From Verrucomicrobia bacterium UBA3214 (GTDB taxonomy: Bacteria; Verrucomicrobiota; Kiritimatiellia; RFP12; UBA1067), in contig DEWI01000025.1 of assembly GCA_002363575.1 (NCBI GenBank), positions 1-20,348 on the forward strand: a stretch of 20,348 bases of DNA. The letters are read 5' to 3'. Made by a program: the position numbers and the translations under genes. The first letter of the stretch is position 1. Each line of letters starts with the position of its first letter. Below the pieces are notes generated by a model. The model saw nothing but the letters and a program-made list of their open reading frames with translations, searched no databases and was not told the origin of the DNA. Below are positions 14,884 through 20,348 of the stretch, one piece after another.

Positions 14884-17800
14884 ATGAAAAGAGCGATAGA
14901 AACTCTGTTTCGATTAGTTGCGCGCCCATCGCGCACCCTCGCACTACTCCTCGCCGCCTGCACAACGGTGTTAGGCCTAGGGGTATCCGCAGCCGATTAT
15001 ACAGGCACCGACTACGCGCCATGGTCCTATTCGGCGCGTTGCGTCGTCTGGCGCGCTACTTCCGGCCAGCTATTCCATAAAAGTACGATTGCTGATGTTG
15101 CTGCCGATGGCACAATCGGAAGCTCTTACGATTTGGACACAACAGGTCATCCATGGCAGGCGTTTGCAAGTAATGGCGGAAGCAACTACACCGCTCCGGG
15201 TCTGACGCTTGTATTTGATAAAGCAGGGTACAATGGCTCATCCGATGCCCAGTTTGCTCCGCTGTCGTTTGGCGGCCTCTGGGTCAAGGTGCTACAGGCC
15301 ACAGATACGCCCTATTGCATCACTGATAATAAGACCGATGGTACCACTCGCACAGTCGAACTTGGTGCTACAGGCGCATCAACGTACTTCAAGTTTGAAA
15401 AGTCGTTCACATTCGATCGTAACTCGCCAACGACGGTCAAAGGCACCGCGACAGTCGATATCGCTAGTGGAGCAACATTCACAATCAATGCTCGAGCCAA
15501 CAAGGGTGCCGTTGTCGAAAGCGGCAATACGCTTGTTCTTACCGGCTCGGGAACATTGGCCGTTGGCAGTGGCTTGACCGTTGGTGGCACGCTTGATATT
15601 TCTGCCGCAACTGTGCCGACCATCAACGGCGACGTGACGCTTTCCTCTGGAAGTACGCTCGTTCTCCCGTCCGGCACGGCGCTTAATGAAACGATTTCGA
15701 TCCCGCTTGCCACATCTGTGACGGCAGGCGGACTTATTTCGGTGAAAATCGGCAGCAACGATCCTGTTCTTGTTATGCCGACCTTTGAAAATGGCGCAAT
15801 TACCTTCCTTAATACCAACGTTGAATTTGTGTACCACAGCACCGATACTTATCCCACGACCATACCTGCCAATGGATGCATCTACATTTTCGAAGGCGGA
15901 GAGACGTCCGAAGCGGCCACAACGTTCACAGGCGTGACCGTGAACGGTACGCTCAAGACGCGCGGCTATGTCAACCTGACCGACTTCACGCTTAATGTCG
16001 GAGGAACGCACGAGGTCGTTTCCGAGACGACTACCGTGACGGCGGCATGGAATAGCTCACAAAATTATGGCTATGTGAGCGGCAATATAACAATTGATGC
16101 GGGTGCGACATATGCGGTTACGCAGACGGATACGATCAACTGGGCTAACAGCGGCGTCCAGACAATCAACATTTACGGTACGCTCGCGCTCGGAGAGCAT
16201 CGCTGGTCGATCATGGGTGTCGCCAACTGTGTCTTTAATCTCTATCCGGGTGCCCGCATCACCGGTACGGGTGATGCAAACGGCCTTCTCGATCTTTTCG
16301 CTACAACGAGCAAGTTGAATTGCTATGCCGGTAGCGCCGGCGGCGATATCTATGTCGAGGGACGGTTAAAGACGCGCAACGCCAATACACCGATTTGGGT
16401 TGCCGCAAACACGACGCTTCATCTTCAGGGCGGTCTGACCGGTGGCGGAGTCGCCAAATCCGGAGCCGGCACGCTTGCGCTTTCGGGCGCTATTGCCAGC
16501 ACGGTGGCAAATTCTTCCGTCACAGACGGCACGTTCGCTCTTGTCGATGCGACGGGGACGGCATTGCCGCTTACGGTCAATGCGAACAAGAGCGTGGCGG
16601 TCTCCGCTTCGTCAGGTGTTACGGTGCCGCTTAACGTGACGATGGCAGGCGGCTCGAGCATTACGGTTTCGGGAGCAGGAACGGTCAACGGCACGGTTGC
16701 GATGAATGCGCTTCCCGGCACGACAACCGATCTCACCGCCGCGTCTTGGGCAGGAACGGTCTCTCTCGCCGCGCTTTCTAATCCCGCAAATGTTTCTGTG
16801 CTCACGAAGTTGGGAAGTGCAAATTCTACGCTTGTCTTGAACGGCGTTTCATCGTCCGCCTACATTGCGGCATCGGGGAACACTACGTACACAATCGCCT
16901 GCCCCATTCGCCTTGACGGAGCGGTGGTGATCGACAACGGGTCAAGCGGCTCGACAATCAATCTCGGCAAGATTTTCGGTACGGGCAATCTGACAATCGC
17001 CGAGTGGAATGGATGCTCGTCGATTAGGTACAATCTCAATGCCGTAGATATTGATAATTACTCCGGCACATTGACACTCGCCAACAATAATTTGCGTGCA
17101 GCAGGCGGGACGATGACAATCGGCATCGGCAACCTCATCAAATCCAATGCCGCCGTGGGAAGCGTCATCCTTCCGATAACTACAACGGCTGTGGCAAATA
17201 CGACTGGGACGATTGCCTACAACTTCGATGACGGGAAGGTGAATGGAACGACAAAGGATCTTTGCGTTGATACCGTGAATGGTGTATTTGGCGTTTGCAT
17301 CGCAGCTGCCAGCTATTCCTCAACCAAGTATGCGACCGTGCAGGCGGCCATCGCCGCGGCGGAACAGGCGAGCCAGACTTACGCCGCCGTCACCATTCTC
17401 GACGCGACGGCCGAATGCCCGAATGAATACTACATCGACAACGGCACGCTGAAGAAGAAGCCCGCTTCCATAACTGTCGGCGAAAATGTCTATTATTACA
17501 CCACCATATCGGCGGCGGTGCAAGATACCCTTCCTGCGCCGCTTGGAACCCACTCCGACTACGACTATCTCACCATCTACGAAAGCAACGCGGCGGTGTC
17601 GATGATGGATTACACGCTCAAGATTGCCACCGCGCCCGGCGTGGAGGGTGTGAAGGTTTCTCTGCCGGCTGTATTTACTACTACCGAATACGCCGTTTCG
17701 TCTGCTTCAGGCGATACTTGTACGATTTATTCGGTTGCCGTGAATCCCAAGACCTATCGGTGGAAGAGTGCTGCGACTAGCTCGCTTTGGACGACCGCTT

Positions 17801-19656
17801 CGAATTGGGAATTCCAAGACAATGAAACGTGGACGAGCGCACAGCGCTATCCGGGCGACGGCACGACGGGCGACTCCGTCGTCGTGGCGGACGATACGTC
17901 CATTCAGCTGGTTCCGGCCGTGACGCTCGCTTCGTTGCAGGTGACGGGCGGTTCGCTGGCACTCGCGATTCCGAGCCAAGGAGAGGCGACAACATTGACA
18001 GCTTCCGCTATTACGCTGTCGGGCGCTACAGCTTCGATTTCCGTGACGGATGTGACGCTGAGTCCCGTGCCGACGACATCTGTCGCCAACTCGTACGTGA
18101 AGGAGACCGGCGATACGACGAAGACGTACGCGGTCGATGCGTACAACACGGTGACGTTCGCGGGGGCGAACATGACCGCCACGAGAACGGACGGTCGCGG
18201 CGACGCGATCAAGGATGGCGACACGATTACCTTCACCGTCGCTCCCGAAAGCGGCTATGCCGTCACCGGTGTGACGGCGACGAGCGGCGAAGTGACGGAA
18301 TCGGACGGCGTGTATTCCTACACGGTGACGCAGGACGCGACAATCACGGTGACGACGGTATCTACGGCCGTGACGTTCAGCGAAGTCGAGTTCGACTACT
18401 ACGTCGGTTATGGTTCGGCGAAGTCCGTGACGGCAAAGGTGACCGGCCAAGTCGAGGAAGGCACGGCGTGGACGCTGACCGTTGGCGGGACGGCGTATGC
18501 CGGCGGCGTTTACGACAGCGCGACCGGCAAGGTGACGTGGACGCCCGAGGGCGGCATAGCGAATCTCGCGGCCGGCCAGGCGCTGAGCTACTCGATCGCG
18601 GCAACCGGCGGCAGCACGGGAACGCTGGCGGATCAGCAGACGACGGTAGGCAACGTGGTCGGTGGGTGGATCGCGGAAGACGCGGCGCACAGCGGCACGG
18701 GAACGTGGTCGCCGAATGCGCCGGTGTTCGGCGAGGACGATCGTGCGGCGCTTTCCGGCGAGACGACATTCACCGCGCGCGCTCAGGCGTCCGGAAAGGT
18801 GACGCTGACGACGGTTGTGAACTTCGGCAACGATGCGGATCCCACGATTGAAATCGATGCCGACGCAAAGGCCGCGATCAAGGTCGAGAATAATTCGTTC
18901 AAGATCTGGACAAAGACGACGTCTGAGGGCGGAACGGGGGCAACTGCCGATTGGCTGACCGTCAGCGGCGCAACGCCGGATCTGTCGGCTGATTCGAGGG
19001 TTGTCGTCACGTTCGATACCGATGCGAAGACGTTCACCGTCTCGGTGGATGGAGCTACGCTTTACTATGGCGAGAGCAATGCGAATACCTCGTTCGCATT
19101 CGCGAGCGACGGTATTGCCATCGGCTCCGTTCAGTACAAGGGTACGGGCTCGTTTACTTCGCTGACAGGCGAATACACGACGACCGACATCGCGCAAACG
19201 GTCGATGGCAAGGGCGTCGTCGTCGCGAACTCCTTCATCAGCGGCAACGCGGCGCTGCGCGCGATGACGATTGAGGAGGCGACGGCGGCACTTGCGCCGG
19301 ATGCGGCCGCCACGTGCGGCAACGGCCTCAATTACTTCGCCAACTATGCGCTGGGCCTTGACCCGACGAAGGCGGATGACAAGCCGATTGTCGATGTGAC
19401 GACCGACGCGAACGGCAACTATGTCTTCACGGTAAAGCATCCGGTTTACAATGCGCAGGGCGAGATCGCCGGTTATGAGGAAATCAATGCGGCGGACAAC
19501 GTCACGACGACGGTTACGCTGAAGTACGGCACGGATGCGAATACGCAGTCGTGGGAATCGGCAGAAGGGACGTCGGTTGCGCCGAATGCGTTGCCGTTTG
19601 GCGAGAACAACAACGTCCTCTACTACAAGGCGGATGTGACGATCGGCGCGAAATAA
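14884..19656 (+). CDS. Secreted giant beta-rich surface protein (PATR/beta-helix, jelly-roll-like)
   Basis: 1590 residues. AAGGA eight bases before ATG 14884 decides the start; an upstream open frame to 14641 lacks a signal peptide. Signal peptide: MKRAIETLFRLVARPSR, then TLALLLAACTTVLGLG, with probable cleavage VSA-ADYTG. About 150-850: Thr/Ser/Gly-rich beta-helix-like repeats, including the autotransporter-associated (PATR) motif GGGVAKSGAGTLALSG (about 519-534). About 960-1010: a W-TASNW... PGD module. About 1095-1160: a Flg_new/Bacterial-repeat unit (GYAVTGV... YSYTVTQDATITV). About 1261-1440: a jelly-roll/LamG-like segment. The end carries LNYFANYALGLDPTKADDKP (about 1481-1500), a motif familiar near the C-termini of PVC surface proteins. 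There is no barrel, sorting or PEP-CTERM signal. Function is probably adhesion or extracellular glycan interaction; no catalytic motif is recognised. Confidence 0.82.
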   Translation: MKRAIETLFRLVARPSRTLALLLAACTTVLGLGVSAADYTGTDYAPWSYSARCVVWRATSGQLFHKSTIADVAADGTIGSSYDLDTTGHPWQAFASNGGSNYTAPGLTLVFDKAGYNGSSDAQFAPLSFGGLWVKVLQATDTPYCITDNKTDGTTRTVELGATGASTYFKFEKSFTFDRNSPTTVKGTATVDIASGATFTINARANKGAVVESGNTLVLTGSGTLAVGSGLTVGGTLDISAATVPTINGDVTLSSGSTLVLPSGTALNETISIPLATSVTAGGLISVKIGSNDPVLVMPTFENGAITFLNTNVEFVYHSTDTYPTTIPANGCIYIFEGGETSEAATTFTGVTVNGTLKTRGYVNLTDFTLNVGGTHEVVSETTTVTAAWNSSQNYGYVSGNITIDAGATYAVTQTDTINWANSGVQTINIYGTLALGEHRWSIMGVANCVFNLYPGARITGTGDANGLLDLFATTSKLNCYAGSAGGDIYVEGRLKTRNANTPIWVAANTTLHLQGGLTGGGVAKSGAGTLALSGAIASTVANSSVTDGTFALVDATGTALPLTVNANKSVAVSASSGVTVPLNVTMAGGSSITVSGAGTVNGTVAMNALPGTTTDLTAASWAGTVSLAALSNPANVSVLTKLGSANSTLVLNGVSSSAYIAASGNTTYTIACPIRLDGAVVIDNGSSGSTINLGKIFGTGNLTIAEWNGCSSIRYNLNAVDIDNYSGTLTLANNNLRAAGGTMTIGIGNLIKSNAAVGSVILPITTTAVANTTGTIAYNFDDGKVNGTTKDLCVDTVNGVFGVCIAAASYSSTKYATVQAAIAAAEQASQTYAAVTILDATAECPNEYYIDNGTLKKKPASITVGENVYYYTTISAAVQDTLPAPLGTHSDYDYLTIYESNAAVSMMDYTLKIATAPGVEGVKVSLPAVFTTTEYAVSSASGDTCTIYSVAVNPKTYRWKSAATSSLWTTASNWEFQDNETWTSAQRYPGDGTTGDSVVVADDTSIQLVPAVTLASLQVTGGSLALAIPSQGEATTLTASAITLSGATASISVTDVTLSPVPTTSVANSYVKETGDTTKTYAVDAYNTVTFAGANMTATRTDGRGDAIKDGDTITFTVAPESGYAVTGVTATSGEVTESDGVYSYTVTQDATITVTTVSTAVTFSEVEFDYYVGYGSAKSVTAKVTGQVEEGTAWTLTVGGTAYAGGVYDSATGKVTWTPEGGIANLAAGQALSYSIAATGGSTGTLADQQTTVGNVVGGWIAEDAAHSGTGTWSPNAPVFGEDDRAALSGETTFTARAQASGKVTLTTVVNFGNDADPTIEIDADAKAAIKVENNSFKIWTKTTSEGGTGATADWLTVSGATPDLSADSRVVVTFDTDAKTFTVSVDGATLYYGESNANTSFAFASDGIAIGSVQYKGTGSFTSLTGEYTTTDIAQTVDGKGVVVANSFISGNAALRAMTIEEATAALAPDAAATCGNGLNYFANYALGLDPTKADDKPIVDVTTDANGNYVFTVKHPVYNAQGEIAGYEEINAADNVTTTVTLKYGTDANTQSWESAEGTSVAPNALPFGENNNVLYYKADVTIGAK

Positions 19657-19741
19657 GGCGCGCACTGTGAAAGCCCCGAAGGGGCGGCACAACGCCGGAT
19701 GGGGTGCAGCGCAAAGCCCCGAAGGGGCGGCACATAAATAG

Positions 19742-19777
19742 CCGGGGGTGAGCGCGCAAAGCGCGCGCAACCCCCGG
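19742..19777 (+). repeat. CCGGGGG hairpin, copy 1
   Basis: CCGGGGG (19742-19748) pairs with CCCCCGG (19771-19777), with an inner GCGCGC/GCGCGC stem around AAA. Copies at about 20008-20046 and 20138-20174. Confidence 0.8.
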
Positions 19778-19796
19778 ATTTCGTTCGAAGAACGAC

Positions 19797-19868
19797 CGAA
19801 CCCCGAAGGGGTGGCACAATTACTCCGACGATATTGGAACACCTATTGTGCCACCCCTTCGGGGTTCG
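19797..19868 (+). repeat. Perfect 24-bp inverted repeat flanking a 24-bp spacer
   Basis: Arms at 19797-19820 and 19845-19868 are exact reverse complements, each containing one palindrome core, around a spacer with GACGATATTGGAAC. A second, less perfect pair of this type is at about 20191-20278, whose spacer contains GGCGATATTGAAAC. Confidence 0.85.
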
Positions 19869-20295
19869 AATAAATATTGCGCCAACACCGTGGGTTCCGC
19901 ATGCTTCGCATGCTCTACCCCCGGCTATTCATGTGTCGCCCCATTCGGGGCTTTACGCTACACCACCGCGCGACCGAAAAAGCCCCGACGGGGTGGCACA
20001 TATATAGCCGGGGGGGTGAAGCGCGCAAAGCGCGCGCAACCCCCGGTATCGGCACAAAAGAGGATCGAACCCCGAAGGGGTGGCACAACGCCGGATGGGA
20101 TGCAGCGCAAAGCCCCGACGGGGCGGCACATTTATAGCCGGGGGTGAAGCGCGCAACGCGCGCGCAACCCCCGGTATCGGCACAAAAGAGGATCGAACCC
20201 CGAAGGGGTGGCACAATTGCCCTGGCGATATTGAAACGCTCGTTGTGACCCGTTGTGTCATCCCTTCGGGGTTTGATCGTTCTTCAAACGATTTC

Positions 20296-20337
20296 CGGGG
20301 GTTCCGCACCGGGGGTTCCGCACCGGGGGTTCCGCAT
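20296..20337 (+). repeat. Three tandem copies of a 14-bp repeat (CCGGGGGTTCCGCA)
   Basis: Perfect copies at 20296-20309, 20310-20323 and 20324-20337, leading into a GCATGC-TTC-GCATGC-type palindrome at the window end. The same TTCCGCATGCTTCGCATGC string occurs once at 19895-19913. Confidence 0.9.
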
Positions 20338-20348
20338 GCTTCGCATGC

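Larger units (their letters stand above)
19714..20216 (+). repeat. Three direct copies of a ~107-bp composite unit
   Basis: Copies at about 19714-19818, 19980-20088 and 20110-20216. Each has the order: AAGCCCCGA palindrome with GGCACAT, ATAGCCGGGGG hairpin, GAACCCCGAAGGGG palindrome with TGGCACAA. The second and third share TATCGGCACAAAAGAGGAT; the first has TTTCGTTCGAAGAACGAC instead. A linker CGCCGGATGGG(A/G)TGCAGCGC precedes the first and third copies. Confidence 0.85.
19657..20348 (+). repeat. Composite palindromic repeat array (no genes)
   Basis: Ten copies of a palindrome with core CCCCGAAGGGG or CCCCGACGGGG, usually followed by (T/C)GGCACA. Forward cores start at 19673, 19716, 19800, 19982, 20069, 20112 and 20197; inverted ones at 19853, 19938 and 20260. 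They are mixed with larger CCGGGGG-GCGCGC hairpins, GCATGC palindromes and short tandem repeats. Open frames across it encode only PPLRG-type peptides produced by the repeat itself. The first palindrome is 17 bases after the giant gene stop, so its transcript would end in this structure. No transposase is present. The array runs to the window edge. Confidence 0.9.

Noticed and set aside
19673..20272. CRISPR array
   Set aside because: Repeats are palindromic cores at irregular spacing and in both orientations, the intervening sequence is itself repeated, and there are no cas genes.
19848..20309. Small ORFs encoding PPLRG/CHPFG-type peptides on both strands
   Set aside because: They are translations of the palindromic repeats; the same peptide arises on both strands and in several frames, the mark of non-coding repeat DNA.
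1..20348. tRNA, rRNA, insertion sequence or prophage genes
   Set aside because: Read for cloverleaf-like arms with CCA ends, rRNA-like conserved stretches, DDE/tyrosine recombinase motifs and phage structural genes; none was convincing.

Overview
The window is about 20 kb of GC-rich bacterial DNA with every credible gene on the + strand. Several features suggest an uncultivated gut-type member of the PVC group, most likely Kiritimatiellota or a relative in Verrucomicrobiota/Lentisphaerota. They are very large secreted BspA/InlB-repeat and beta-helix proteins, a type III glutamine synthetase, a Bacteroides-style ribose/nucleoside gene pair, and an array of CCCCGAAGGGG palindromes. The taxonomic call is inference from gene content; no rRNA or other phylogenetic marker is present.

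Layout. 1-2765: the 3' part of a ribokinase gene, overlapping by one base a single gene that joins a ten-helix sugar permease to a nucleoside hydrolase. Together they form a compact nucleoside/ribose salvage module resembling the Bacteroides rus gene set. 2766-3063: terminator-like and promoter sequence. 3064-8511: a secreted 1815-residue modular surface protein with an N-terminal beta-helix, a C-type-lectin-like 'VRPV' domain, about 19 BspA leucine-rich repeats, InlB B-repeats and a repeated C-terminal beta module. 8512-8705: terminator hairpins, then an extended -10 promoter that should give a leaderless mRNA. 8706-14256: a run of housekeeping genes: OppD-like ABC ATPase, KtrA/TrkA-type RCK protein, MurA-like enolpyruvyl transferase with Asp in place of the catalytic Cys, type III glutamine synthetase and a small nitroreductase. 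14257-14883: a 627-base gap holding a strong promoter with an UP-like A/T tract and a long structured leader with two short ORFs. 14884-19656: a second secreted giant (1590 residues) of beta-helix/PATR and jelly-roll-like modules. 19657-20348: a dense array of palindromic and tandem repeats without genes.

How it fits together. The first two genes would let the cell take up nucleosides or ribose, split off the base and phosphorylate the ribose. The two giant proteins each have their own promoter with the same architecture (TTGnnn, 18-base spacer, TG-extended -10), suggesting co-expression of surface proteins. The central genes are closely spaced (25-87 bases) and may be read as one or two transcripts, but functionally they look like a mixed housekeeping group.

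I see no tRNA, rRNA, CRISPR, transposase, integrase or phage gene. The items most worth following up are the permease-hydrolase fusion, the Cys-to-Asp MurA, the internal lectin-like domain with shifted codon use, the paired promoters with the long leader, and the composite repeat array.
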